From Streptomyces sp. SID4985 (GTDB lineage Bacteria > Actinomycetota > Actinomycetes > Streptomycetales > Streptomycetaceae): a DNA stretch of 64,000 bases. The stretch's first letter is position 1; every line of letters begins with the position of its first letter. The notes under the pieces are model-generated. The model saw only the letters and a list, made by a program, of their open reading frames with translations. It did no database searches and was not told where the DNA came from. This document shows, piece after piece, positions 50,432 through 59,610 of this stretch. Both the position numbers and the translations under genes were made by a program. The DNA lies in NCBI RefSeq assembly GCF_009863025.1, contig NZ_WWIR01000680.1, positions 1-64,000 of the forward strand. Direction: 5' to 3'.

Positions 50432-50595
50432 AAGGAAGTTGTCCCTGGCCTGCGATTATGGGCTCTCGTTACTCTCTGTTCTCGCCGGTTCGGCGTAACA
50501 CCGCGCGAGTTCGTCGCTCTCTCGGGTGAGTGTGGGTGGACCACCTTCTGACCGGCGGACGAAGGCCCGCCGGACGGCGAAAGCAGGGACCGCTC

Positions 50596-51648
50596 ATGGC
50601 GACTTTGTGCAGACCCTCGGTGTCCGTGCCGGAGCATGTGATCACGATGGAGGAGACGCTGGAGCTGGCGCGTACGCACCACGCGGACAACCCCCAGCTC
50701 CCGCTGGCCCTCCGGTTGATCGAGAACACCGGAGTGCGCACCCGGCACATCGTGCAGCCCATCGAGGAGACCCTGAAGCACCCGGGGTTCGAGCAGCGCA
50801 ACAAGCTCTACGAGTCGGAGGCCAAGGCCCGTGTCCCCGCGGTGATCCGCGAGGCGCTCGACGACGCGGAGCTCCTCACCTCTGACATCGATGTCATCAT
50901 CTACGTGTCGTGCACGGGTTTCATGATGCCCTCGCTCACCGCGTGGCTGATCAACGAGATGGACTTCTCCAGCACCACCCGGCAGCTGCCCATCGCCCAG
51001 CTGGGCTGTGCGGCGGGCGGTGCGGCCATCAACCGGGCGCACGACTTCTGTTCGGCCTACCCCGACGCCAACGCCCTCATCGTGGCCTGCGAGTTCTGCT
51101 CGCTGTGCTACCAGCCCACCGACCTCGGCGTCGGATCGCTGCTGTCCAACGGCCTGTTCGGCGACGGCATCGCGGCCGCCGTCGTACGCGGAGTGGGCGG
51201 CCGGGGTGTCCAGCTGGAGCGCAACGGTTCGTACCTGATCCCCAAGACCGAGGACTGGATCTCGTACGACGTGCGGGACACCGGGTTCCACTTCCTGCTG
51301 GACAAGCGGGTGCCGACCACGATGGAGCCGCTGGCCCCGGCGCTCCAGGACCTCGCGGGCACCCACGGCTGGAACGCCTCCGACCTGGACTTCTACATCA
51401 TCCACGCGGGCGGCCCCCGAATACTCGACGACCTCAGCAAGTTCCTGAACGTCGAGCCGCACGCGTTCCGGTTCAGCCGGTCCACGCTCACCGACTACGG
51501 GAACATCGCGAGCGCCGTCGTCCTGGACGCGCTGCGCCGGCTGTTCGACGACGGCGGTCCCGAGCACGGGGCGCGGGGGCTGATGGCCGGGTTCGGGCCC
51601 GGGATCACCGCCGAGATGACCGTCGGCCGCTGGTCCGAGGGCAGTTGA
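50596..51648 (+). CDS. rppA: Type III polyketide synthase, 1,3,6,8-tetrahydroxynaphthalene synthase
   Basis: RppA, 350 aa, condenses five malonyl-CoA to 1,3,6,8-tetrahydroxynaphthalene (THN). The type III PKS triad is present at the standard positions: Cys138 (AQLGCAAGGAAI), His270 (YIIHAGGPRI) and Asn303 (LTDYGNIASA). The RppA-specific tract CEFCSLCYQP is present. Start ATG 50596 gives the normal 350-residue length. It is followed within 11 nt by a CYP158-like P450 and then a cupin gene, the classic flaviolin pigment operon. Confidence 0.97.
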   Translation: MATLCRPSVSVPEHVITMEETLELARTHHADNPQLPLALRLIENTGVRTRHIVQPIEETLKHPGFEQRNKLYESEAKARVPAVIREALDDAELLTSDIDVIIYVSCTGFMMPSLTAWLINEMDFSSTTRQLPIAQLGCAAGGAAINRAHDFCSAYPDANALIVACEFCSLCYQPTDLGVGSLLSNGLFGDGIAAAVVRGVGGRGVQLERNGSYLIPKTEDWISYDVRDTGFHFLLDKRVPTTMEPLAPALQDLAGTHGWNASDLDFYIIHAGGPRILDDLSKFLNVEPHAFRFSRSTLTDYGNIASAVVLDALRRLFDDGGPEHGARGLMAGFGPGITAEMTVGRWSEGS

Positions 51649-51659
51649 GAGGAGGCGCC

Positions 51660-52874
51660 ATGTCCGAGGAGACACTCACCGAGACCCAGCCTCCCGTCCG
51701 GCAGTGGCCCGCGCTCGACCTGGCCGGGACGGACTTCGACCCGGTGCTCACCGAGTTGATGCGCGAGGGCCCGGTCACCCGCATCCAACTGCCCAACGGC
51801 GAGGGCTGGGCGTGGCTGGTCACCCGGCACGACGATGTGCGCCTGGTGACCAACGACCCCCGGTTCGGCCGGGAGGCGGTCATGGACAAGCCGGTCACCC
51901 GGCTCGCCCCGCACTTCATCCCGGACCGGGGAGCGGTCGGCTTCCTGGACCCGCCCGACCACACCCGGCTGCGCCGCTCGGTCGCCGCCGCGTTCACCGC
52001 GAAGGGCGTGGAGCGGGTCCGGGAGAAGTCCCGGCACATGCTGGAGGAGCTGGTCGACGAACTCCTACAGGACGGCCCGCCCGCCGACCTCACCCGGTCG
52101 GTGCTGAGCCCCTTCCCCATCGGGGTCATCTGCGAGCTGATGGGCGTCCCGGCCGCCGACCGGCACTCGATGCACGAGTGGACCCAGCTCATCCTGTCCT
52201 CGGCGCACGGCAAGGAGGTCAGCGAGCAGGCCAAGCGCGAGATGGGCGCCTACTTCTCCGACCTGATCGCCCTGCGCGAGGGCAGCACCGGCGAGGACGT
52301 GACCTCGCTGCTGGGCACGGCCGTGGGCCGGGCCGAGGTCACCCTGGAGGAGGCCGTCGGGCTCGCCGTACTGCTCCAGATCGGCGGCGAGGCGGTCACC
52401 AACAACAGCGGGCAGATGTTCTATCTGCTGCTGACCCGGCCGGAGTTGGCGGACCGGCTGCGCCGGGACCCGGCGATCCGCCCGAAGGCCATCGACGAGC
52501 TGCTGCGCTACATCCCGCACCGCAACGCCGTCGGCCTGTCCCGGATCGCCCTGGAGGACGTGGACATCAGGGGTGTGCGCGTGCGGGCGGGCGACGCGAT
52601 CTACGTCTCCTACCTGGCCGCCAACCGCGACCCGGAGGTCTTCCCGGACCCGGAGACGATCGACTTCGAGCGCAGCCCCAATCCGCACGTGGCCTTCGGC
52701 TTCGGCCCGCACTACTGCCCCGGCGGAATGCTGGCCCGGCTGGAGTCCGAACTCCTGGTGGACACGCTCCTCGACCAGGTGCCCGGCCTCAGGCTCGCGG
52801 TGCCGCCGGACCAAGTGCCCTTCCGCAAGGGTGCGTTGATCCGGGGTCCCGAGGCGCTTCCGGTGACCTGGTGA
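51660..52874 (+). CDS. Cytochrome P450, CYP158A-like (flaviolin coupling)
   Basis: This 404-aa soluble P450 has the heme Cys353 in FGFGPHYCPGG and ExxR in DELLRYIPHR. The I-helix, IGGEAVTNNSGQM, lacks the usual acid-alcohol pair, as in CYP158A2 where water networks replace it. CYP158A enzymes join flaviolin units into dark dimers and trimers. GAGAGGAGG lies 9 nt before ATG 51660. It is translated right after rppA, and the cupin gene begins 7 nt after it. Confidence 0.93.
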   Translation: MSEETLTETQPPVRQWPALDLAGTDFDPVLTELMREGPVTRIQLPNGEGWAWLVTRHDDVRLVTNDPRFGREAVMDKPVTRLAPHFIPDRGAVGFLDPPDHTRLRRSVAAAFTAKGVERVREKSRHMLEELVDELLQDGPPADLTRSVLSPFPIGVICELMGVPAADRHSMHEWTQLILSSAHGKEVSEQAKREMGAYFSDLIALREGSTGEDVTSLLGTAVGRAEVTLEEAVGLAVLLQIGGEAVTNNSGQMFYLLLTRPELADRLRRDPAIRPKAIDELLRYIPHRNAVGLSRIALEDVDIRGVRVRAGDAIYVSYLAANRDPEVFPDPETIDFERSPNPHVAFGFGPHYCPGGMLARLESELLVDTLLDQVPGLRLAVPPDQVPFRKGALIRGPEALPVTW

Positions 52875-52881
52875 GCGCCCC

Positions 52882-53400
52882 ATGACCACCGAGGGACTGC
52901 TGGTGCCGCCGGGCCAGGGCCGGGTCGTGGAAACGGCCGCCCAGCGGGTCACGTTCAAGGTCACCGGCACCCACTCGCGGACGGCCTCCACCTTCGAGGT
53001 GGAGGTCCCGCCCGGGTTCGACGTCGGCGCCCATGTCCACACGCGCAGCGAGGAGTTGTTCTACGTCCTGGACGGCGAACTGGACGTCCTCGCCTTCGAG
53101 CCGCGCGTCCGCACCCCCGACAACTGGCAGAAATGGGAGTCGACTTCGGGCACGAGAGTGGTACGAGCCACCCCGGGCACCCTCATCGTCGTACCCCCCG
53201 GCTGCCCCCACGCCTTCGCCAACCCCACGGACACCCCGGCGAAGATGTTCTTCCAGGCCTCTCCCCCACCGGACCACGAACGCTATTTCGAGGAACTCCT
53301 GGAGATCCTGGACAGCGGAGGTCCGCCGGATCACGAGGCGATAGAAGCGCTGAGAAGGCGCTACGACATAACCCAACTCACACCCTTGAAACACCGGTGA
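52882..53400 (+). CDS. Cupin monooxygenase-like protein of the flaviolin operon
   Basis: This 172-aa protein has a single cupin barrel with metal ligands GAHVHTRSEELFYVLDGELD and the second His in PPGCPHAFANPTD. In related clusters this third gene (SCO1208 in S. coelicolor, MomA in others) oxidises THN to flaviolin. ATG 52882 lies 7 nt after the P450 stop. The last 30 codons use more A/T-ending codons than the rest. Confidence 0.88.
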   Translation: MTTEGLLVPPGQGRVVETAAQRVTFKVTGTHSRTASTFEVEVPPGFDVGAHVHTRSEELFYVLDGELDVLAFEPRVRTPDNWQKWESTSGTRVVRATPGTLIVVPPGCPHAFANPTDTPAKMFFQASPPPDHERYFEELLEILDSGGPPDHEAIEALRRRYDITQLTPLKHR

Positions 53401-53415
53401 GTTGACCAACCTCAA

Positions 53416-53437
53416 AGGGGCGCGGGGAACTGCGCGA
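53416..53437 (-). repeat. 22-bp repeat, copy 2 (right of the pigment cluster)
   Basis: AGGGGCGCGGGGAACTGCGCG followed by A is the exact inverse of 50410-50431. It lies 15 bp after the cupin stop and could act as a transcript end or recombination target. Confidence 0.8.
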
Positions 53438-53486
53438 CAAGCCACAGACGACCGGCACTCCGCAACGCACCCGCGCCCCCACGGCG

Positions 53487-54713
53487 CTACCGAATCGGCA
53501 CCCCCGCGAGCGTCCGCGCAATAACGAGCCGCTGAATCTCGCTCGTCCCCTCAAAGATCGTGTAGATCGCCGCATCCCGATGCATCCGCTCAACGGGATA
53601 CTCCCGGGTGTACCCATTCCCCCCAAGAATCTGAATCGCCTGCCCAGTGACCTTCTTGGCCGTCTCGGAGGCGAACAACTTCGACATGGACCCCTCCGCC
53701 GCAGTGAACGGCTTCCCATTGACGGCCATCCAGGAAGCCCGCCACACGAGCAACCGAGCCGCGTCGATGGAAGTCCGCATGTCGGCCAACTGGAACGCAA
53801 CCCCCTGGTTGTCCACGATGGCCCGCCCGAACTGCTCCCGAGTGACGGCGTAATCGAGAGCCACCTCGTAGGCAGCCCGAGCCGTACCGACAGCCATGGC
53901 CCCGACGGCAGGTCGAGACGCCTCGAACGTGGCCATCGCCGCGTTCTTCACGCGCTCGCCCCCGCTACGGGCCCGCTCCCGCGCCCGAGCCAGCCGCTCG
54001 TCCAGCTTCTCCTTGCCCCCGAGCAGGCAGGACCCGGGAACACGGACATTGTCGAGCACGACCTCGGCCGTATGCGAGGCACGAATCCCGTGCTTCTTGA
54101 ACTTCTGCCCCTGGGACAGCCCCGCCGTGCCGGGCGGGACGATGAAGGAGGCGTGGCCCTTGGAGCCGAGGTCCGGGTCGACCACCGCGACGACGACGTG
54201 GACGTTGGCGATGCCGCCGTTGGTGGCCCAGGTCTTGGTGCCGTTCAGCACCCACTCGTCCTTGGCCTCGTCGTATACGGCACGGGTCCGCATCGAGGCG
54301 ACGTCGGAGCCCGCGTCGGGCTCGGAGGAGCAGAAGGCGGCGACCTTCACGTCACTGGCGTCGCCGTACATCTGGGGGATCCAGGTGCCGATCTGTTCCT
54401 CGGTGCCGTTGGCGAGGACGCCGACGGCGGCGAGGCCGGTGCCGACGATGGAGAGGGCGATGCCCGCGTCACCCCAGAACAGCTCCTCCATGGCCATGGG
54501 TATGCCGAGGCCGGTGGGGTCGAAGTACTGCTGGGCGTAGAAGTCGAGGGAGTAGATGCCGACCTTGGCGGCCTCCTGGATGACCGGCCAGGGAGTCTCC
54601 TCACGCTCATCCCATTCGGCGGCCGCGGGGCGGATGACGTCGGCGGCGAAACCGTGCAGCCAGTCCCGGACCTCCTTCTGTTCGTCGTTGAGCTCCATGG
54701 TGAACTCGGCCAT
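53487..54713 (-). CDS. Acyl-CoA dehydrogenase
   Basis: This 408-aa protein is a typical acyl-CoA dehydrogenase: [40 protein letters not shown], the Glu-bearing [15 protein letters not shown] region near the end, and [20 protein letters not shown]. It performs the first FAD step of fatty-acid beta-oxidation. It is divergent from a TetR gene, with two operator-like repeats between, so FadR-like control is likely. The 3' half is less G/C-biased at third positions than the 5' half. Confidence 0.95.
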   Translation of the reverse strand: MAEFTMELNDEQKEVRDWLHGFAADVIRPAAAEWDEREETPWPVIQEAAKVGIYSLDFYAQQYFDPTGLGIPMAMEELFWGDAGIALSIVGTGLAAVGVLANGTEEQIGTWIPQMYGDASDVKVAAFCSSEPDAGSDVASMRTRAVYDEAKDEWVLNGTKTWATNGGIANVHVVVAVVDPDLGSKGHASFIVPPGTAGLSQGQKFKKHGIRASHTAEVVLDNVRVPGSCLLGGKEKLDERLARARERARSGGERVKNAAMATFEASRPAVGAMAVGTARAAYEVALDYAVTREQFGRAIVDNQGVAFQLADMRTSIDAARLLVWRASWMAVNGKPFTAAEGSMSKLFASETAKKVTGQAIQILGGNGYTREYPVERMHRDAAIYTIFEGTSEIQRLVIARTLAGVPIR

Positions 54714-54741
54714 GTCCCCTCCAGCGGCGGCGCGTACTACT

Positions 54742-54779
54742 GTTACTAGCGGTAACCAGAGTCTGTTACCGACCGGTAG
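54742..54779. promoter_or_regulatory. Two copies of a 15-bp TetR-type operator
   Basis: GTTACTAGCGGTAAC (54742-54756) is a palindrome; GTTACCGACCGGTAG (54765-54779) is an imperfect copy, 23 bp away centre to centre. Between them GGTAAC-N8-GTTACC also reads as an inverted repeat. They lie 29-66 bp before the acyl-CoA dehydrogenase start. Confidence 0.65.
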
Positions 54780-54885
54780 AGGAAGTCAACTCCGTATGGC
54801 CTCTCGGTATCCCGTTCGATGTCAGGGGGCCTTTCAGTGTTACTTTGCGCAGGCGTCACCGAATCAGCACAGGTGGGGAGAGCAC

Positions 54886-55530
54886 ATGGACACCACGCAG
54901 CGGACCGATCAGCAGCGGTCCGCCGACCGCCGACGGCGCGAGTTGCTGGAGGCCGCCGACCGGGTGGTGCTGCGCGACGGCCCGCAGGCGTCGATGAACG
55001 CCATCGCCGCGGAGGCGGGCATCACCAAGCCGATCCTCTACCGCCACTTCGGCGACAAGGGCGGCCTCTACGCCGCGCTCGCCAAACGGCACACCGACGC
55101 CCTGCTCGCCTCGCTGCGGGCGGCCCTGGACGCGCCCTCGGACCGGCGCGAGCGGGTGGAGAACACTCTCGACACCTACCTCGCCGCCATCGAGGCCCGG
55201 CCGCAGGTCTACCGCTTCCTGATGCACCCCGCCGAGGGCACCCCGTCCGGCGACCCGGGCTTCGACGTGGGCAAGCACAGCGTGCCGCTGCTGCGGCGGA
55301 TGGGCGAGGAGCTGGCCCAGGTCATCGAGGAGCGGGTGGACCTCGGTCCGGGCAGCGAGCAGCTGGCCCGGGTGTGGGGGCACGGGATCGTCGGCATGAT
55401 GCACGCGGCCGGCGACTGGTGGCTCGGCGAGCGGCCCTGCTCGCGCACCGAACTGGTGCGTTCCCTCGCGGACTTGCTGTGGGGCCGCCTCGCGGCCGCC
55501 GGGGACCGGGTCGGCGGCCCGGGCTTCTGA
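54886..55530 (+). CDS. TetR-family regulator of the acyl-CoA dehydrogenase
   Basis: This 214-aa protein has an N-terminal HTH (LLEAADRVVLRDGPQASMNA, then GITKPILYRHFGDKGGLYAA) and a ligand domain with WGHGIVGMMHAAGDWWLGER. This pattern resembles actinobacterial FasR/KstR-like lipid-sensing repressors. It is divergent from the acyl-CoA dehydrogenase, with paired operators between. It likely binds acyl-CoA and relieves repression. Confidence 0.9.
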   Translation: MDTTQRTDQQRSADRRRRELLEAADRVVLRDGPQASMNAIAAEAGITKPILYRHFGDKGGLYAALAKRHTDALLASLRAALDAPSDRRERVENTLDTYLAAIEARPQVYRFLMHPAEGTPSGDPGFDVGKHSVPLLRRMGEELAQVIEERVDLGPGSEQLARVWGHGIVGMMHAAGDWWLGERPCSRTELVRSLADLLWGRLAAAGDRVGGPGF

Positions 55531-55563
55531 GCCGACCCGGGCCTCCGGCGCGTCCGCAGGCCC

Positions 55564-56103
55564 TCAGCGGCTCCAGTCGGCCCGCTTCACCTGCCGGTCG
55601 AGCCGCCGCTTTCGCCAGCCGGTGACCCGGTCCGCGTAGACCGTGCCGTCCAGGTGGTCGCACTCGTGCTGGAGGCAGCGGGCGAAGAAGCCCGTGCCGT
55701 GCACGGTCACCGGTTCGCCGTCCATCGTGAAGCCCTCGACCACCGCGTGGTCGTACCGTTCCGTGCCCGCCTCCAGGCCGGGCAGGGAGAGGCAGCCCTC
55801 GGGTCCGCGCAGCTCGATGCCGTCCGCCGTCACCAGGCGCGGGTTCACCACGTGGCCGAGGTGGCGGACCTCCTCGTCGTCGGGACAGTCGTACACGAAC
55901 ACCCGCGAAGGGACGCCGATCTGGTTGGCGGCGAGGCCGACTCCCTCGGCCGCGTACATGGTCGCGAACAAGTCCGCGACGAGCTGTGCGAGTTCCGGAC
56001 CAAAGTCGGTGACCTCCGCGCAGGGGGCGTGCAGCACGGGGTCGCCGAGGAGGGAAAGGGGCCTGACGCGCCCTCGGGCGCCCGGGATGGAGCGTTGTCG
56101 CAT
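55564..56103 (-). CDS. def: Peptide deformylase
   Basis: This 179-aa metalloenzyme removes the N-terminal formyl group from new proteins. All three motifs are present: GVGLAANQIGVP, EGCLSLPG (Cys ligand) and QHECDHLDG (two His ligands and catalytic Glu). The start at 56103 is uncertain; in-frame ATG 56133 would add ten residues. It stands alone, convergent with the TetR gene. It is probably one of several deformylases in the genome. Confidence 0.95.
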   Translation of the reverse strand: MRQRSIPGARGRVRPLSLLGDPVLHAPCAEVTDFGPELAQLVADLFATMYAAEGVGLAANQIGVPSRVFVYDCPDDEEVRHLGHVVNPRLVTADGIELRGPEGCLSLPGLEAGTERYDHAVVEGFTMDGEPVTVHGTGFFARCLQHECDHLDGTVYADRVTGWRKRRLDRQVKRADWSR

Positions 56104-56253
56104 GGCGGCAAGGGTACGGTTCGTTCGGCCCATGACCACCGCGCGGTGTGGGCCGGGATTCGGGTGTGCGAACGGTTCTCGATAGGCTGAGGCCCCCACC
56201 ACGTTGCCGGATGGCCTGAGGCGCGGCGCGTACGCAAGGAGGATCGAGGACTG

Positions 56254-57492
56254 ATGGCAGGCAACTCGGACCCGCTCTCGCCGCGGGCCAAGCTGGCCGT
56301 GACCGCGGGCAAGGCGGTCGCGGCGGCATCACGCGCCGCCGGACGCGGCAGCGGGTCGGTGATCGGCGGGAAGGTCGCCCTGCGGCTCGACCCCGACCTG
56401 CTGGCCCGGCTCGCCACGCACCTGGACGTCGTCCTGGTGTCGGCGACCAACGGCAAGACCACCACGACCCGGCTCATCGCGGAGGCGCTGCGCGCCGCCG
56501 GACCGGTCGTGTCCAACGCGCTCGGCGCCAACATGCCGGCCGGTATCACCTCCGCCCTCGCGGGCGGCTCGGACGCCAAGTTCGGCGTCATAGAGGTGGA
56601 CGAGAAGTACCTGGCCGGTGTGGCGCGGGACACCAGCCCGAAGTGCATCGCGCTGCTGAACCTCTCGCGCGACCAGCTGGACCGCGCGGCCGAGACCCGG
56701 ATGCTCGCCGAGAACTGGCGCGAGGGTCTGTCGGACTCCAAGGCCGTGATCGTCGCCAACTGCGACGACCCGCTGGTGGTGTGGGCGGCCTCGTCCTCCC
56801 CCAACGTGGTCTGGGTCGCGGCCGGACAGATGTGGAAGGACGACGCCTGGTCCTGCCCGTCGTGCGGTGGCGTCATGCAGCGCCCCGGCGACGACTGGTT
56901 CTGCGGCGAGTGCGGCTTCCGCCGTCCGACCCCGAGCTGGGCGCTCTCCGGCGACCACGTGCTCGACCCGCACGGCTCGGCCTGGCCGATCCACCTCCAG
57001 CTGCCGGGCCGCGCCAACAAGGCGAACGCGGCCAGCTCCGCGGCCGTCGCCGCCGTCTTCGGGGTGCCCCCGCAGGTGGCCCTGGAGCGGATGTACCAGG
57101 TGCAGGCGGTCGCCGGACGCTACGACGTGGTCCAGTTCCAGAACCGCGATCTGCGGCTGCTGCTGGCGAAGAACCCGGCCGGCTGGCTGGAGACCTTCTC
57201 CCTGATCGACCCGCCGCCGACCCCGGTGATCCTGTCCGTGAACGCGCGCGGCGCGGACGGCACCGACACCTCGTGGCTGTGGGACGTGGACTACACACGG
57301 CTGACCGGCCACCCGATCTTCGTGATCGGTGACCGCAAGCTGGACCTCGCCGTCCGCCTGGAGGTCGCGAACCAGGACTTCCAGGTGTGCGAGAACCTCG
57401 ACCAGGCCGTGCAGCTCGCGCCGCCGGGCCGTATCGAGGTCATCGCGAACTACACCGCGTTCCAGGACCTGCGCCGCCGGGTCGGCAACTGA
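56254..57492 (+). CDS. murT: Lipid II isoglutaminyl synthase, MurT subunit
   Basis: This 412-aa Mur-ligase-family protein has the P-loop SATNGKTTTTR, Mur-type central domain, a Cys4 zinc ribbon (CPSCGGVM, CGECGF) typical of MurT and the DUF1727 C-terminal domain. It activates the D-Glu alpha-carboxylate of lipid II for amidation to D-isoglutamine. GGAGG precedes ATG 56254. GatD follows 20 bp later and supplies ammonia. Confidence 0.97.
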   Translation: MAGNSDPLSPRAKLAVTAGKAVAAASRAAGRGSGSVIGGKVALRLDPDLLARLATHLDVVLVSATNGKTTTTRLIAEALRAAGPVVSNALGANMPAGITSALAGGSDAKFGVIEVDEKYLAGVARDTSPKCIALLNLSRDQLDRAAETRMLAENWREGLSDSKAVIVANCDDPLVVWAASSSPNVVWVAAGQMWKDDAWSCPSCGGVMQRPGDDWFCGECGFRRPTPSWALSGDHVLDPHGSAWPIHLQLPGRANKANAASSAAVAAVFGVPPQVALERMYQVQAVAGRYDVVQFQNRDLRLLLAKNPAGWLETFSLIDPPPTPVILSVNARGADGTDTSWLWDVDYTRLTGHPIFVIGDRKLDLAVRLEVANQDFQVCENLDQAVQLAPPGRIEVIANYTAFQDLRRRVGN

Positions 57493-57512
57493 TCAGGAAG
57501 GGCGATCACCTC

Positions 57513-58241
57513 ATGAGCGACAACCAACTGCGGCTGGTGTGGATCTATCCCGACCTGCTGAGCACCTACGGCGACCAGGGCAACGCGCTCGTCGTGGAGC
57601 GCCGGGCGCGGCAGCGCGGCCTGGACGTGGCCCGGCTGGACGTGCGCAGCGACCAGCCGATCCCGACCTCGGGAGACATCTACCTGATCGGTGGCGGCGA
57701 GGACCGGCCCCAGCGGCTGGCGGCCGAGCGGCTGCGCCGCGACGGTCACCTCCAGCGGGCGGTGGAGAACGGCGCGATCGTGTTCTCCGTCTGCGCGGGC
57801 TACCAGATCCTGGGCCACGAGTTCATCAACGACCTCGGCCAGCGCGAGCCGGGCCTCGGTCTGCTCGACGTGGTCTCGGTGCGCGGCGAGGGCGAGCGGT
57901 GTGTCGGCGACGTGCTCGGCGACATCGACCCTCAGCTCGGTCTGCCCCCGCTGACCGGCTTCGAGAACCACCAGGGCGTCACCCATCTGGGCCCGACCGC
58001 CCGCGCCTTCGCCCAGGTCCGCCTGGGCCGGGGCAACGGCACCGGGGACGGCACGGAGGGCGCGTACAACGGGACCGTGTTCGGTACGTACATGCACGGG
58101 CCCGTGCTGGCCCGTAACCCGCAGATCGCGGACCTGCTGCTGAAGCTGGCGCTGGACGTGAACGCGCTGCCGCCCATCGACGACCGGTGGTACGAGGCGC
58201 TGCGCGAGGAGCGGATCGCGGCGGCGAAGCAGCCCGCGTAG
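57513..58241 (+). CDS. gatD: Lipid II isoglutaminyl synthase, GatD glutaminase subunit
   Basis: This 242-aa class I glutamine amidotransferase has the nucleophile Cys in VFSVCAGYQILG and the His in TYMHGPVLARN. The N-terminal IYPDLLSTYGDQGNALV is a GatD hallmark. It hydrolyses glutamine and passes ammonia to MurT. AGGAAGGG lies 8 nt before ATG 57513. The hairpin at 58301 probably ends the murT-gatD transcript. Confidence 0.97.
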   Translation: MSDNQLRLVWIYPDLLSTYGDQGNALVVERRARQRGLDVARLDVRSDQPIPTSGDIYLIGGGEDRPQRLAAERLRRDGHLQRAVENGAIVFSVCAGYQILGHEFINDLGQREPGLGLLDVVSVRGEGERCVGDVLGDIDPQLGLPPLTGFENHQGVTHLGPTARAFAQVRLGRGNGTGDGTEGAYNGTVFGTYMHGPVLARNPQIADLLLKLALDVNALPPIDDRWYEALREERIAAAKQPA

Positions 58242-58300
58242 GGGCGAACCCCCGACCCGCGCAAGGGCGAACCCCTAAAAGGGTCAAAGCAGTACATTCC

Positions 58301-58333
58301 AGGCGGGCCTGTGACGGTGTCACGGGCCCGCCT
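58301..58333 (+). terminator. Strong hairpin terminator after gatD
   Basis: AGGCGGGCCTGTGAC and GTCACGGGCCCGCCT pair over 15 bp with one T-G wobble around a GGT loop. It lies 60 bases after gatD. Two copies of GGGCGAACCCC precede it (58242 onward). Confidence 0.85.
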
Positions 58334-58479
58334 GACTGTGTGTCCGCTCACCTGTGCGGGCGCGTCCATCAGGCGGACGCCCGGTGGGACGGTGGCCGAT
58401 CGCGCCGTACTCTGACCGGGAAAGCCGCCGGACAACGTGGTCCGGCCTCCCGGTACTCGTCGAGAAGGTATCTCGGGCT

Positions 58480-59505
58480 ATGCGCATTGGTGTCCTCACC
58501 TCCGGTGGCGACTGCCCCGGTCTGAACGCCGTCATCCGGTCCGTCGTACACCGCGCCCTCGTCGACCACGGCGACGAGGTGCTCGGCTTCCGGGACGGCT
58601 GGAAGGGCCTCCTGGAGTGCGACTACACGAAGCTCGACCTCGACGCCGTGAGCGGCATCCTGGCGCTCGGCGGCACCGTCCTCGGTTCGTCCCGGGTGCG
58701 CCCGGAGCGGCTGCGCGGCGGGGTGGAGCGGGTGCGGGGCCATGTCGAGGAACTGGGCCTGGACGCGATCATCCCGATCGGCGGCGAGGGCACGCTCAAG
58801 GCGGCCCGGCTGCTCTCCGACAGCGGTCTGCCCATCGTGGGCGTGCCGAAGACCATCGACAACGACATCGCCGCGACGGACGTCACCTTCGGCTTCGACA
58901 CGGCGGTCGGTGTCGCCACCGACGCGCTCGACCGGCTGAAGACGACCGCCGAGTCCCATCAGCGGGTGCTCATCGTGGAGGTCATGGGGCGCCACACCGG
59001 CTGGATAGCGCTGCACTCGGGCATGGCGGCGGGCGCCCACGCCGTCCTCGTCCCGGAACGGCCCTTCGACGTCGAGGAGTTGGCGCAGCGGGTCGGCGCG
59101 CGGTTCGCGGCGGGCAAGCGGTCCGCCATCGTGGTGGCGGCCGAGGGCGCCGAGCCGCGCGCGGGCTCCATGGAGTTCGACGAGGGCGGCACGGACGTGT
59201 ACGGCCACCGGCGCTTCGCCGGGGTCGCCCGGCAGCTCGCGGTGGAACTGGAGCGGCGGCTCGGCAAGGAGGCCCGCCCGGTGATCCTCGGGCACGTCCA
59301 GCGCGGGGGTACCCCGACGGCGTACGACCGGGTGCTGGCGACCCGGTTCGGCTGGCACGCGGTGGAGGCGGTGCACCGCGGGGAGTTCGGGATGATGACC
59401 GCGCTGCGCGGCACCGAGATCGTGACGGTGCCGCTCGCGGAGGCGGTGAGCAGCCTGAAGACGGTCCCGGCGGAGCGGTACGCCGAGGCGGAGTGCGTGG
59501 TCTGA
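58480..59505 (+). CDS. pfkA: 6-phosphofructokinase
   Basis: PfkA, 341 aa, phosphorylates fructose-6-phosphate. It shows GVLTSGGDCPGLNAVIRSVV at the start, IIPIGGEGTLKAA (nucleotide site), the catalytic PKTIDNDI region and EVMGRHTGWIAL. The Gly at the ATP/PPi-deciding position (GGEGT) suits an ATP-dependent enzyme. GAGAAGG lies upstream of ATG 58480. It is a single gene. Confidence 0.96.
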   Translation: MRIGVLTSGGDCPGLNAVIRSVVHRALVDHGDEVLGFRDGWKGLLECDYTKLDLDAVSGILALGGTVLGSSRVRPERLRGGVERVRGHVEELGLDAIIPIGGEGTLKAARLLSDSGLPIVGVPKTIDNDIAATDVTFGFDTAVGVATDALDRLKTTAESHQRVLIVEVMGRHTGWIALHSGMAAGAHAVLVPERPFDVEELAQRVGARFAAGKRSAIVVAAEGAEPRAGSMEFDEGGTDVYGHRRFAGVARQLAVELERRLGKEARPVILGHVQRGGTPTAYDRVLATRFGWHAVEAVHRGEFGMMTALRGTEIVTVPLAEAVSSLKTVPAERYAEAECVV

Positions 59506-59510
59506 GGGGC

Positions 59511-59566
59511 CTCAGGGTACGGGCGACCCCGCTCACGGGCGGTCACGGCGGCGCCCGTACCCTGAG
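59511..59566. terminator. 15-bp perfect inverted repeat between pfkA and ctaG-type genes
   Basis: CTCAGGGTACGGGCG (59511-59525) and CGCCCGTACCCTGAG (59552-59566) pair perfectly around a 26-nt loop, starting 5 bp after pfkA. It may terminate pfkA or structure the leader of the next gene. Confidence 0.65.
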
Positions 59567-59610
59567 TGCGGACAGAATCCGCACAACCCCCACGAACCAG
59601 GAGCCGCCGG

